Shown one piece after another: positions 51,101 through 59,286 of a DNA stretch of 64,000 nucleotides. Both the position numbers and the translations under genes were made by a program. Every line of letters starts with the position of its first letter. Positions within the stretch are counted from its first letter, which is position 1. Location of the stretch: positions 62,001 to 126,000 of the forward strand of contig CAILMF010000066.1 of NCBI GenBank assembly GCA_903835235.1, in the 5' to 3' direction. Under the pieces are notes generated by a model. The model was not told the DNA's origin. It saw only the letters and a program-made list of their open reading frames with translations, and did not search any database. The stretch is from an uncultured Rhodospirillales bacterium. Lineage in GTDB: Bacteria > Pseudomonadota > Alphaproteobacteria > Acetobacterales > Acetobacteraceae.

Positions 51101-54100
51101 CATACACCAAGACGGTGCCGCCCAGGTGCAGGTCGCTGGCCGTGCCGGTGACGGTCTGCGTGGCCTGCTTCGTCGTCACCGCGGCCGAGGTGATGGCCAC
51201 CACCGGCGCCACCGTGTCCAGCACGTCGATCAGGGCGGCGCTGAAGCCGGGATTGCCGGCCTGGTCGATATTCCCGGCCACCAGGTTGTGGTTGCCCTGG
51301 CCGCTGAAGGTCACATCCGCCGACCAGTGGCCGGTGGCATCCACGCTGGCCGTGCCCGCCGGCAGGAAGTCGACGAACAGGGCGACGGTGCTGCCGGGAT
51401 GCAGGTCGCTCACCGTGCCGGCGATGGTCTGGGTCGGCTGGTTGGTCAGCACCGGGGCGCTGGTGATGCTCACCACCGGGGCCACCGTGTCCAGCACGTC
51501 CACCACGGCGGCGCTGCTGCCGATATTGCCGGCGCGGTCGGTGTTGCGCGCCACCAGGCTGTTGCTGCCTTCGGTCGGCAGCGTCACCGTGGTGGTCCAG
51601 CCGCCATTCGCGTCGATGGTCGCGGTGCCGATCGGCGCGGTGCCGCCATTGTTGAAGATCGAGACCGTGCTGCCCGGCTGCGTATCCGTCACCGTGCCGG
51701 AGATGATGCGCGCGGCGCTGTTGGCCAGCGAGGCCGGCGCGGTGATGACGACCACCGGGGCGATGGTGTCGAGCACATCCACCACCGCGGCGCTGCTGCC
51801 GGTATTGCCGGCCAGGTCGGTGCTGCGGGCCACCAGGCTGTGCGCGCCCTGGCCCGCAAGGGTGACGCTGGCGGACCAGCTGCCATTGGCGGCAACCGCC
51901 GCGGTGGCCAGCGGCGTGGCGGCGCCGTTGTCGAAGACCGCGACGGTGCTGCCGGCATGCAGGTCGCTCACCGTGCCGGTGACGGTCTGGGTGGCCTGGT
52001 TGGTGTCGAGCGCGGCCGAGGTGATGGCCACCACCGGCGCCAGCGTGTCGAGCGTGTCGACCACGGCCGCACTGGTGCCCGTGGCGCCGCCGGCATTGGT
52101 GTTCCGCGCCACCAGGCTGTGGGTGCCGTCGCCGGCCAGCGTCACATTGGCCGACCAGGTGCCGCCGCTGACCGCCGCGGTGCCGAGCAGGCTGCCATTG
52201 TCGTAGAGCGAGACCGTGGCGCCGGGCTCAAAGCCGCTCACGGTGCCTGAAAGGGTCTGGCTGGCGCCGTTGGTCAGCACGGCGCCCGAGGTGATGGCCA
52301 CCATCGGCGCCGGGCCATTGCCCAGCGTGATGGTCTGCGTCTCCAGCGTGACCGCGCCGGTCACCATGTCGGTGACGCGGTAGCTGATGACATCGCTGCC
52401 CACCTTGCCGGCGGTGACCAGGCCCGGCGTATAGACCAGGGTGCCGCCGCTGATGGCGATGCTGCTGCCGCTGCTGAAGGCCGCGTCCGAGGTGAGCGTC
52501 ACCGACAGCGCGTCGGCGCCGAAGCCCGGCGCGACGGTGCCGAGGATGGCGTGGGCGACGTTGTCGGCCGCGGGCGCGCTGGCCAGCGTGACCACCGGCG
52601 CGGGGCCGTTGTCGAGCGTGATGGTCGCGGTCCTGGTGGTGACGGCGCCGGTGACGGTATCCGTGATGGCGTAGACGATGGTGTCGCTGCCGGCCAGGCC
52701 GGCGGTGATCAGGCCCGGCGTGTAGACGATGTTGGTGCCGGCGACGCCGCTGGTGCCCAGCGTGACCGAGCTGCCGGTGGCGAACCTGGCATCCGACACC
52801 AGCGCCGCCACCAGCGGATGCGGCGCGCCATTGGCGTAGGTGACGTTGATCGGGACCGAGAAGTCGACCGTGTAGAAGCCGTTGTTCAGCGTGGCGCCCT
52901 GGGAGGCGGCCGTGCCGGTGGCGGGGTCGTCGATCCAGTTGGCGGTGCTGGCGATGTTGACGCGGGTGCCCCAGGGCGAGGCGCCGTTGACGCCCACGCT
53001 CATCGGCGTGTTGGTCGGCGTGGCCCAGGGCTGCTCCGCGAAAGTGCCGTTCAGGCTCTGCACCACCGACTTCCAGTCGGCGGTATTGGTCGAAAGGGTC
53101 TGCGTGCCGTTGGCGAAGGCGACGCCGGTGCCGGTCAGGGTATAGGTGCCGATCAGGCCGCCCGGTCCGCCGTAGTCGATGATCTCGATATGCAGGTAGT
53201 TGGTGACGCCCGGCACCAGCACGGCGTTGGCGAAGCTGGCGGTGTTGTGCCAGTCGTTGGTCTGCGCCACCAGCGTGCCGCGAACGCTGTCGTCGGTGCT
53301 GATGTAGGTGAACAGGCCGTTGTCGGCGGTCTGGTAGCCGCTGAGATAGGCGTTGCCATAGCCCGGCGAGGTGGTGCCGAGGATGGCCGTGCTGGTGTTG
53401 GAGGCGGTTGCGCCGGTGGCGACCGTCACGGCCGGGGCGGGGCCGCTGCCCAGGGTGATGGTCTGGGTTTCCAGCGTGACGGCGCCGGTGACCAAGTCGG
53501 TGACGGTGTAGCTGATGACATCGCTGCCGGCCTTGGCGGCAGTCACCAGGCCCGGCGTGTAGATCAGGTTGCCGCCGCTGAGCGTGATGCTGCTGCCGCT
53601 GCTGAAGGCCGCATCGGCCGTCAGCGTCACCGAGAGCGCGTCGGCGCCATAGCCGGGGGCGGCGGTGCCGAGCACGGCATGCGTGGCATTGTCGGCCGCG
53701 GGCGCGGCGGCCAGGGTCACCACCGGCGGCAGGCCCAGCACGTCCACCAAAGCGGCGCTGCTGCCGGTATTGCCGGCGGCGTCGGTGTGCTTCGCCACCA
53801 GGCTGTTGCTGCCGGCGTTGAGCGTGATGCTGGTGGACCAGGTGCCGTTGCTGACCGCAATGTTGCTCTGCAGCAGGCTGCCATTGTCGTAGAGCGAGAC
53901 GGTGCTGCCCGGATGCGCGTCGCTGACGGTGCCGGCGATGGTCTGGGTGGCCTGGTTGGTGGTGACGGCCGTCGAGGTGATGGCCACCACCGGCGCCACG
54001 GTGTCCAGCACCTCCACCACCGCGGTGCTGCTGCCGATGTTGCCGGCGGCATCGGTGTGCCGGGCCACCAGACTGTGGCTGCCCTGGCCGGCAAGGGTGA

Positions 54101-55811
54101 CGCTGGTGGACCAGGTGCCGTCGGCGGCGATGGTCGCGGTGCCCAGCGGGCTGGCCGAGCCGTTGTCGAAGAGCGAGACCGTGCTGCCCGGATGCGCGTC
54201 GCTGGCCCTGCCGGCGATGGTCTGGGCGGCCTGATTGGTGGTGACGGCGGCCGAGGTGATGCTGACGACCGGCGCCACGCTGTCGACCGTGACGGCCGCG
54301 CCGGCGCTGACCGCGGCGGAAGCGTTGCCGGCATTGTCGGTGGCGATGGCGGTGAAGCTGTGGCTGCCGTCGCCCAGGCCCGTGGCGTTGAAGCTCCAGG
54401 TGCTGCCGGTGATGGCGGCGTTGCCGAGGATGGTTGCCCCGTCCCTCACCTGCACGCTGGCGATGCCATTGGCGTCGCTGACCGTGCCGGAGATGATGTT
54501 GCTGGTCAGCCTGGTCAGCCCGGAGATGCTTTCGCCCGCGGTCAGCGTCGGCGCCGTGATGTCCAGCACATGGACCACGGCGGCGCTGCTGCCGGTATTG
54601 CCGGCCAGATCGGTATCCCGGGCCACCAGGCTGTGGCTGCCCTCCCCGGAGAGGGTGACAGTGGCCGACCAGGCGCCACCGACGACCGTCGCGGTGGCCA
54701 GTGCGGTGGCGGAGCCGTTGTCGAAGATCGAGACCGTGGTGCCGGGATGCAGGTCGCTCACCGTGCCGCGGATGGTCTGCCCGGTCTGGTTGGTGATGAC
54801 GGCGGCCGAGGTGATGGCCACCACCGGCGCGGCGGTATCGACGATGACCGTGTTGGTGGCGGATTGCGCAGAGGCGTTGCCGTAGCTGTCGGTCGCCGTC
54901 ACGGTGATCGCGTGGCTGGCGTCGGCCAGCGCGGTGCCGAGGGTGAGGCTGTAGGTGCCGGCGGCCGAGGCGGTGGTGGTGCCGACACGGGCGATGCCGT
55001 CCAGCACCGTCACCGTGGCATTGGCCTGCGCGGTGCCGGAGACGGTCAGGTTGCCGGTGCTGGCGTAGCCGGCGGCATTCTCCTGCGCGATGCTGGGCGC
55101 GCCTGGTTGCGGCGGCGCGAGCACCGAATAAATGCCGGTGTCGTCGGTGAAGAACTGCCATTCGCCGACGATGCCGGTGTTGCCGGTGGTGCTGGGCAGC
55201 GCGAGCAGCGCGGCCTGATTGGCCGAGGCCGGAAGCTCGTAATAGTGCACGCCGTCGCCGGCCGAGAAGCCGACCCGCGCGACCTGGCCGCCCAGGCCAT
55301 TGCTGCCGCCGCTGGCACTGCCGGTGGTCCATTGCACCGCCTGGTAGATCAGGTTGATGCCCGTGGCGCTGGTACCGTGCGACACCAGCTGCAGCTGGAA
55401 CGCGTCCTTCTTCGTGCCGAAGGCGTAGTAGCCCACATCGTCCCAGGTGATGGTGATGGTCTTGTTGGCCTGGTCGAGGTTGTAATAAACCAGGTTCGTC
55501 CCGGCACTATTGCCCCCGGTGGAGGTCGTCGCCGGGCCACGCGTATCCACATCGGCCCAGAACGGCGCAATGATGGGCGAGCTGAACCCCGCACCGATCG
55601 AAGTCGGCGTGAAGCTGGCGAGCGGGGCAGTAAAGGTAACGTTGCCATTATTGTTGATGTACAGGCCGGTGAAATAAGTGCCGTACAGATTTATGCCACT
55701 GGGAAACAACGAGGAGATATCGATGCGGGCGGTCGATTCGTCGTCGTTGCGGTCAAGCACGCCAGTGCCAAAGCCCGCGGGACCGCCGAGATTGTTCACC
55801 AGGTTCGCCAT
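48180..55811 (-). CDS. Giant NIDO/Ig-like/cadherin-like repeat adhesin
   Basis: 2543 residues from ATG 55811; the frame is open to 56036 but the extra leader is low-complexity. Order: NIDO (nidogen-like) domain about 10-195; thirteen Ig-like units from about 245, of the form APVVAITSAAVTTNQATQ, GTVSDLHPGSTV and SLVARTTDLAGNTGSSAA; six cadherin-like units in two blocks (PVVTLASAPAADNVTHA, IYTPGLVTAAKAGSDVISY). One cadherin-like unit is interrupted by a foreign stretch of about 160 residues. The last 340 residues form an RTX-like beta-roll of short G-N/G-D repeats (LGNGHNMVTAGLGNDTVHAG) and end in HHALVFA. With no signal peptide, type I secretion and surface attachment are inferred. The LuxR-type gene is divergent from it. 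Confidence 0.9.
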   Translation of the reverse strand: MANLVNNLGGPAGFGTGVLDRNDDESTARIDISSLFPSGINLYGTYFTGLYINNNGNVTFTAPLASFTPTSIGAGFSSPIIAPFWADVDTRGPATTSTGGNSAGTNLVYYNLDQANKTITITWDDVGYYAFGTKKDAFQLQLVSHGTSATGINLIYQAVQWTTGSASGGSNGLGGQVARVGFSAGDGVHYYELPASANQAALLALPSTTGNTGIVGEWQFFTDDTGIYSVLAPPQPGAPSIAQENAAGYASTGNLTVSGTAQANATVTVLDGIARVGTTTASAAGTYSLTLGTALADASHAITVTATDSYGNASAQSATNTVIVDTAAPVVAITSAAVITNQTGQTIRGTVSDLHPGTTVSIFDNGSATALATATVVGGAWSATVTLSGEGSHSLVARDTDLAGNTGSSAAVVHVLDITAPTLTAGESISGLTRLTSNIISGTVSDANGIASVQVRDGATILGNAAITGSTWSFNATGLGDGSHSFTAIATDNAGNASAAVSAGAAVTVDSVAPVVSITSAAVTTNQAAQTIAGRASDAHPGSTVSLFDNGSASPLGTATIAADGTWSTSVTLAGQGSHSLVARHTDAAGNIGSSTAVVEVLDTVAPVVAITSTAVTTNQATQTIAGTVSDAHPGSTVSLYDNGSLLQSNIAVSNGTWSTSITLNAGSNSLVAKHTDAAGNTGSSAALVDVLGLPPVVTLAAAPAADNATHAVLGTAAPGYGADALSVTLTADAAFSSGSSITLSGGNLIYTPGLVTAAKAGSDVISYTVTDLVTGAVTLETQTITLGSGPAPAVTVATGATASNTSTAILGTTSPGYGNAYLSGYQTADNGLFTYISTDDSVRGTLVAQTNDWHNTASFANAVLVPGVTNYLHIEIIDYGGPGGLIGTYTLTGTGVAFANGTQTLSTNTADWKSVVQSLNGTFAEQPWATPTNTPMSVGVNGASPWGTRVNIASTANWIDDPATGTAASQGATLNNGFYTVDFSVPINVTYANGAPHPLVAALVSDARFATGSSVTLGTSGVAGTNIVYTPGLITAGLAGSDTIVYAITDTVTGAVTTRTATITLDNGPAPVVTLASAPAADNVAHAILGTVAPGFGADALSVTLTSDAAFSSGSSIAISGGTLVYTPGLVTAGKVGSDVISYRVTDMVTGAVTLETQTITLGNGPAPMVAITSGAVLTNGASQTLSGTVSGFEPGATVSLYDNGSLLGTAAVSGGTWSANVTLAGDGTHSLVARNTNAGGATGTSAAVVDTLDTLAPVVAITSAALDTNQATQTVTGTVSDLHAGSTVAVFDNGAATPLATAAVAANGSWSASVTLAGQGAHSLVARSTDLAGNTGSSAAVVDVLDTIAPVVVITAPASLANSAARIISGTVTDTQPGSTVSIFNNGGTAPIGTATIDANGGWTTTVTLPTEGSNSLVARNTDRAGNIGSSAAVVDVLDTVAPVVSITSAPVLTNQPTQTIAGTVSDLHPGSTVALFVDFLPAGTASVDATGHWSADVTFSGQGNHNLVAGNIDQAGNPGFSAALIDVLDTVAPVVAITSAAVTTKQATQTVTGTASDLHLGGTVLVYDNGSAVGSATVGANGTWSASVTLVGEGSHSLVAQADDAAGNTGTSAAVVDVLDTSAPTLTVGQSVAGLTNQTTAVLSGTVGDLNGVAHVEIYDGATDLGAATLTPGAWSFTATGLTEGSHSFTAIATDSAGNATAAVSAGAAVLVDTSAPTLTAGQSVAGITNLTTEVISGTVGDLNGVAHVEVYDGATDLGAATLTAGAWSFTATGLSEGSHSFTAIATDSAGNATAARPAGASVIIDLTPPQVIITSAPVVTAAAVQTIAGTVSDLHPGSTVLIFDNGAATPLATAAVLADGSWSTSVTLPVTGLNSLVARTTDLAGNTGTSAAVVDVLGPPPVVTLAAHPSADNGTPAVLGTAVTAYLNDALSVSLDADADYASGSRLELVGNNLVYSPGLVTTAQIGTDTITFTVTDTVTGAQTTRTQIVVLGNGPGPSASLASAPAADNVTHADLGSFSGFDGHALAVSLIDDATYASGSRLDLVGGHLFYTPGLVTTAQAGADLIHYRVTDTVTGAFVTEAQSVMLNEGPNPVVTLASAPLASNAASATLGTVAAGWGHDPLAITLLSDSVFGSGSSLHLVAGSIVYTPGVITSTKAGADRLDYVVTDLLTGAATQVSQLVQLATPGKTAVYLDGWNNMVGGPMGGPVAASGAAGPTILGAPYGNADVVGTGFSETVIAQGWNNHVFGNGGNDVLRAGQGQATVQVNDFNGDNSVSGSLGLTAITLGSGDNTIQASGFNNSIQLGDGNNSLSGPLGNSTVVVGHGDNHIALSGFGNAVTLGNGHNMVTAGLGNDTVHAGHGDLEMTLAGYNDVVVAGAGNHSLHGSLGNLFVQLGAGLNTVDAGGFGNRISVAGHSSVHAGAGGAQVSVSGMAEVWLAGWNNKVDGSGATDLTVHAGSGNGLYIAPAAGAGVEHIFGFNLAGGDQVQFRGVGQSAISFHAHGGDLDLLVDGTMVAELIGLGGINTQSLFDHHALVFA
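50422..50947 (-). repeat. Near-identical 247-bp direct repeat inside the adhesin gene
   Basis: 50422-50668 and 50701-50947 match at an offset of exactly 279 bp (93 codons) with about 15 differences. They encode adjacent Ig-like units beginning APTLTVGQSVAG and APTLTAGQSVAG. The identity at third codon positions points to a recent in-frame duplication. Confidence 0.9.
52850..53340 (-). other. Unrelated domain inserted in a cadherin-like unit of the adhesin
   Basis: The repeat opening SNTSTAILGTTSPGYGNAYL is interrupted after a few residues by about 160 residues with no repeat features (for example YLHIEIIDYGGPGGLIGTYT and VNIASTANWIDDPATGTAA). The unit then resumes with HPLVAALVSDARFATGSSV. 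The stretch GLFTYISTDDSVRGTLVAQT could be a lectin-like beta-sandwich; this is a guess. It may carry the ligand-binding specificity of the adhesin. Confidence 0.7.
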
Positions 55812-56246
55812 CGCCCACACCCACTCCGAAACGCCCGCCAGGGGGCTCGCCTTGTTGCGCAGGCAAGCGCCTTGAACGGGCACAACCTGTGGCTGTGGGT
55901 ATGCGGCGGATCGGGCGGGTCCCGCCTGTCCCATCTGGTACAAAAGCGCCTGCCTTTTTTGCCCCGCCCATGGCTGCGGCGCTGCCGCGGCGCGGTGGCC
56001 GGACAGGACGGGCGCCGGCTTTGCAAATCGCAGCACCGGCGCCGCGTTTTGCGAGAGGCTATTCGCAATGCGCCTGCCTCGCAGCAGGCGGAAGCGTGCC
56101 CCAGGGCCGTCGAACCGCTGCGGAATCGGCCGAATGCAAGGGTTTCCGGCGATCTGGCCGGCGCCGCCCCCTCAATATGAGGCCGCCGGCGCCAATGGCC
56201 TGGCGCTTGCGCTGCCGCGGGGGAAACCGCCGGAACCTGTACCGCA
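55812..56246. other. 435-bp divergent regulatory gap between adhesin and LuxR genes
   Basis: No gene is credible here. The region contains the inverted repeat TTGCGA/TCGCAA (56049-56068), and runs of T (CTTTTTT near 55955) suitable for promoter or UP elements on the minus strand. Open frames crossing it are Arg/Pro/Ala-rich and look like noise. Confidence 0.6.
56049..56068. promoter_or_regulatory. Candidate 20-bp operator for the LuxR-type regulator
   Basis: TTGCGA and TCGCAA form a perfect 6-bp inverted repeat with an 8-bp spacer, 20 bp in all, the usual length of LuxR-type boxes. It lies 179 bp upstream of the LuxR gene and 238 bp upstream of the adhesin start. Confidence 0.4.
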
Positions 56247-56981
56247 ATGTCCTACATCGATGCTGGCGCGAGAGCCCTGGGCAACGCGCCTCAACCAGGC
56301 GAGACCGTGGCGCCCGCACGCCTGGGCCAGGCCAACCAAGGCTGGGGCCTGCCCAACCAGGCGTTGCAGCACTTCGGTGCCCTTGTCTCGGGGCGCCGGT
56401 CGCTGGCCGAACCCGCTCAGCTGGACCATTGGGGCCAGGTGGCGGAGGCGCTGACCCTGCCGCTCCTGGTCATAGACCCCGACGGAAGGCTGCTGGACAG
56501 CAATGCGGCGGGCCAATCCGTTTTGACCCAAGGCTTGCCGCTGGCGGCGGTCAGCGGGCGGCTCACGGCGCGGCGGGCTGCCGACGGCAAGGCGCTGCGC
56601 AGCGCGCTGGAGCAGGTGCGCACCCAACGGGCCGACAGGTTGGTCTGCGGTCTGCCCAACCGGGACGGATCGCCTCGGCTGATACTGGACCTCAGGCAGC
56701 TCGGTGGCGCTTCATCTCCGGTGCTGGTGATCCTGAGCAACCCGCAGCTGTCGCGACCACCGGACGCAGCCCTGCTGGTCGCCAGCTTCGGCCTGACCCG
56801 CGGTGAGGCACAGGTTGCGGCACTGCTCTCGACCGGGGTGGATGTCTTCGAGATTGCCGCGCGCCTGGGTCTGCAGGTAGGCACCGTGCGCAACCATTTG
56901 AAGCGCGCCATGGCCAAGACCTGCACCAACAGCCAGTCGCAGCTCTCGGTGCTGGTTGCACGCGGCCTGACCAGCGCCTGA
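56247..56981 (+). CDS. LuxR-type HTH regulator with PAS-like domain
   Basis: 244 residues. A PAS-like N-terminal region is suggested by LTLPLLVIDPDGRLLDSNAA (about 69-88). The C-terminal 60 residues form a LuxR/GerE helix-turn-helix: FGLTRGEAQVAALLSTGVDV, then EIAARLGLQVGTVRNHLKRA, and KTCTNSQSQLSVLVARGL. The order of helices and the TVRNHLK recognition helix fit the family. It is divergent from the giant adhesin, so regulation of adhesin expression is inferred. No autoinducer-binding domain is recognisable, so it is not a quorum-sensing receptor of the classical type. Confidence 0.85.
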   Translation: MSYIDAGARALGNAPQPGETVAPARLGQANQGWGLPNQALQHFGALVSGRRSLAEPAQLDHWGQVAEALTLPLLVIDPDGRLLDSNAAGQSVLTQGLPLAAVSGRLTARRAADGKALRSALEQVRTQRADRLVCGLPNRDGSPRLILDLRQLGGASSPVLVILSNPQLSRPPDAALLVASFGLTRGEAQVAALLSTGVDVFEIAARLGLQVGTVRNHLKRAMAKTCTNSQSQLSVLVARGLTSA

Positions 56982-57246
56982 CGCCCGGACGGCAATCGGA
57001 CCCCGACAAGGTGGCGAAGCAGGAGACCGCTTCGACCGCCGGCCTGTGCCGTGGAGCGCTGCCAGCCGCCTCCGGCGGCCGCGGTGGTACTGCCCCCAGC
57101 GCGCTGATATCGTTGATCATTCTGGCGGCCCCTGGCGGGGGTCGGCGACGTGCCGTATCGGCTGCGGCGTAACAGGCGAGGCGGTGGCCAACTCAGACCG
57201 TCTGGTCAAGCGTGGCACCTGACGGGGTCCATGACCCGTTGAAACA

Positions 57247-57323
57247 TGGTGACCCCGGCGGGATTCGAACCCACGGCCCCCAGATTAGGAATCTGGTGCT
57301 CTATCCGGCTGAGCTACGGAGTC
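57247..57323 (-). tRNA. tRNA-Arg (anticodon CCT), CCA encoded
   Basis: The minus strand folds as a cloverleaf. The acceptor GACTCCG pairs with CGGGGTC (one T-G pair), followed by discriminator A and encoded CCA. The D arm is GCTCAGCCGGATAGAGC. The anticodon stem CCAGA/TCTGG encloses TTCCTAA, giving CCT, which decodes AGG. The T arm has GGTTCGAATCC. The 265-bp stretch between the LuxR gene and this tRNA contains no other feature I can name. Confidence 0.97.
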
Positions 57324-57349
57324 ACGCACCCGCGCCATATAGCATGGCC

Positions 57350-58348
57350 TCAGCGCCGCCGGAACCGCTCCACCGCGCCCACCAGCGCCGTCCGCACACC
57401 CGGCTCCAGCGCGGAATGCCCGGCATCCGGCACCACCGTCAGCCTGGCCCGCGGCCAGGCGGCGGCCAGGTCGAAGGCGGTTTCCGCCGGGCAGACCATG
57501 TCGTAGCGGCCCTGCACAATCTCGGCCGGCAGGTGGGCAATCCGCGCCATATGCGCCAGCAGCCCGCCTTCCGGCAGGAACAGGTCGTGGTTGAAGTAAT
57601 GCGCCTCGATCCGCGCCAGCCCCAGCGCGGTGCGGTCCTGGGCAAAGCTCGCCACCGTATCGGGGCTGGGCAGCAGGGTGGAGCAACTCCCCTCGAACTG
57701 GCTCCAGGCCCGCGCCGCCGGCAGATGCACCTGCGGGTCCGGGTCGCACAGGCGCTTCAGATACCCGGCCAGCAGGTCGCCGCGCTCCGCAACCGGCAGA
57801 TGCTCGGAAAACTGGCCCCAGGCATCCGGGAAGACCCGCTTCAGCCCGTACAGGAACCACTCCACCTCCTGCGCGCGGCCCAGGAAGACGCCGCGCAGCA
57901 CCAGGCCCTGCACCCGCTCCGGATGCGCCTGGGCATAGGCCAGCGCCAGCGTGCTGCCCCAGCTGCCGCCGAACAACAGCCACTTGTCCACGCCCAAAAA
58001 GACGCGCAGCGCCTCGATATCCGCCACCAGGTGCGGCGTGGTGTTCTCCGCCAGCTCGCCGAGCGGGCGGCTGCGCCCGGCGCCGCGCTGGTCGAAGATC
58101 ACCACCCGCCAGTGCAGCGGGTCGAAGAAGCGGCGATGCACCGCCCCGGCCCCGGCGCCTGGCCCGCCATGCAGGAACAGCACCGGCTGTCCGCGCGGAT
58201 TGCCCACCTGCTCCCAGTACATCACATGGTTGGGGCCGTCCTCGCGCAGGCCGCCAGCGGCACCGCCAGCCGCCCCGCCCTTGGGGGCAAGCGGCAGCAG
58301 GCCGGTTTCATACGGCGCGATATCTGGGAAAAGGTCGCCTCGGGGCAT
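57350..58348 (-). CDS. pip: Proline iminopeptidase
   Basis: Alpha/beta-hydrolase of peptidase family S33 that removes N-terminal proline from peptides. 332 residues from ATG 58348. Oxyanion loop FLHGGPGAGAG, then FDQRGAGRS; nucleophile serine in FGGSWGSTLAL; WSQFEGSCSTLLPS in the cap domain; the catalytic aspartate follows IVQGRYDMVCP, and the histidine is in VPDAGHSALE. The start after the upstream Pro/Ala leader MPRGDLFPDIAPYETGLLPL is typical of the family. It stands next to the tRNA gene and could salvage peptides imported by systems such as Yej; this is inference. Confidence 0.94.
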   Translation of the reverse strand: MPRGDLFPDIAPYETGLLPLAPKGGAAGGAAGGLREDGPNHVMYWEQVGNPRGQPVLFLHGGPGAGAGAVHRRFFDPLHWRVVIFDQRGAGRSRPLGELAENTTPHLVADIEALRVFLGVDKWLLFGGSWGSTLALAYAQAHPERVQGLVLRGVFLGRAQEVEWFLYGLKRVFPDAWGQFSEHLPVAERGDLLAGYLKRLCDPDPQVHLPAARAWSQFEGSCSTLLPSPDTVASFAQDRTALGLARIEAHYFNHDLFLPEGGLLAHMARIAHLPAEIVQGRYDMVCPAETAFDLAAAWPRARLTVVPDAGHSALEPGVRTALVGAVERFRRR

Positions 58349-58525
58349 GGATGCAGTATCCGCAATCCCCGCCCCACGGCAACCATGACGCTGTGGCACA
58401 TGCAGCGGCGCCCGGCCGGCCCGGCGCTCAACGGCATGTGATCGGCATCCGCCCGGGCAGGAAATCGCGGGATCGGCACGTCACCCCTTCGCCTTTTGCT
58501 CCGGCGCGCCTACCTTGCACCCTTG

Positions 58526-59281
58526 ATGACCTCACCCGTGCCCGCCAGCTCGCGGCCCGGCGGCACCGCGCCCTTGCCGCGCTGTGCCGTCTGCGGCACC
58601 GAAAGTCGCCAGGCCCCGTTCCGCGCCAGCCCGCCGGAACAGGCGCCGGACCTGGACCTGCGCCCGGGGGAGCCGGTGCGCAGCGCCATGGCGCGTTGGC
58701 TGCAGCAATGCCCCAGCTGCGGCTATGCGGCGCCCGACATCACCAAGGCCCACCCCGCCGCCGCCCTGGCGGTGGCCGCCGCGCCGTTCCGCGCCCTGCT
58801 GGCGGATGCCTCGCTGCCGCCGCTGGCCCGGCGGTTCCTGGCCTGGGCCCATGTGCTGGAGGAGACCGGCGCGCTGCATGCCGGCGCCGAGGCCACCCTG
58901 CAGGCCGCCTGGGTCGCCGACGATCTCGGCCTGCCCGAATTCTCCCGCGCCTGGCGGCAGGAAGCCGTGGCGCTCTGGCGCTCCGGCCCGGTGCTGGATG
59001 CCGAGCAGACCGTCCGCATTGTGGATGCGCTGCGCCGCGCCAGCGCCTGGGAGGATGCCGAGAACACCGCCGCCGCCATTGCCGCGCTGAACCCGCCGGA
59101 AGCCGTGGCCCAGGTGGTGGCGCTGGAACGCCGGCTGATCGCGGCACGCGACACCGGCCGCCACACCGTGGCCAGCGCCCTGCCGCCGCCGGCGCGCCGG
59201 CCGCATGCCTCCCACCACCGGGTGGCCAGCCGCGGGCCAGGCCTGTTCGCCAGGCTGCGCCGCTGGCTGGGCTGGCGCTGA
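58526..59281 (+). CDS. Protein with zinc-ribbon-like cysteines, function unknown
   Basis: 251 residues from ATG 58526. A CAVCG pair near residue 20 and CPSCG near residue 64 could form one zinc site, with GYAAPDITKAHP after the second. The rest is helical and tetratricopeptide-like (for example ADASLPPLARRFLAWAHVL and AEATLQAAWVADDLGL). It resembles the DUF2225 type of cytoplasmic zinc protein but I am not certain. The C-terminus is basic (RLRRWLGWR). It ends five bases before the zinc-type binding protein gene, so the two are probably co-transcribed. Confidence 0.7.
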   Translation: MTSPVPASSRPGGTAPLPRCAVCGTESRQAPFRASPPEQAPDLDLRPGEPVRSAMARWLQQCPSCGYAAPDITKAHPAAALAVAAAPFRALLADASLPPLARRFLAWAHVLEETGALHAGAEATLQAAWVADDLGLPEFSRAWRQEAVALWRSGPVLDAEQTVRIVDALRRASAWEDAENTAAAIAALNPPEAVAQVVALERRLIAARDTGRHTVASALPPPARRPHASHHRVASRGPGLFARLRRWLGWR

Positions 59282-59286
59282 ACCCC

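Noticed and set aside
47796-52250. Very long plus-strand open frame (about 1480 codons) across the DUF5666 3' end and the adhesin region
   Set aside because: It is antisense to the adhesin repeats, has an Arg/Gly/Ala/Val-biased composition and follows the periodicity of the opposite strand, so it is a GC-codon shadow.
52551-56180. Second long plus-strand open frame (about 1200 codons) antisense to the adhesin
   Set aside because: Same reasons; its apparent repeats mirror the Ig-like repeats of the real gene.
57247-57323. tRNA gene as an integration site of a mobile element
   Set aside because: No integrase gene or direct repeat of the tRNA 3' end was found in the flanks.
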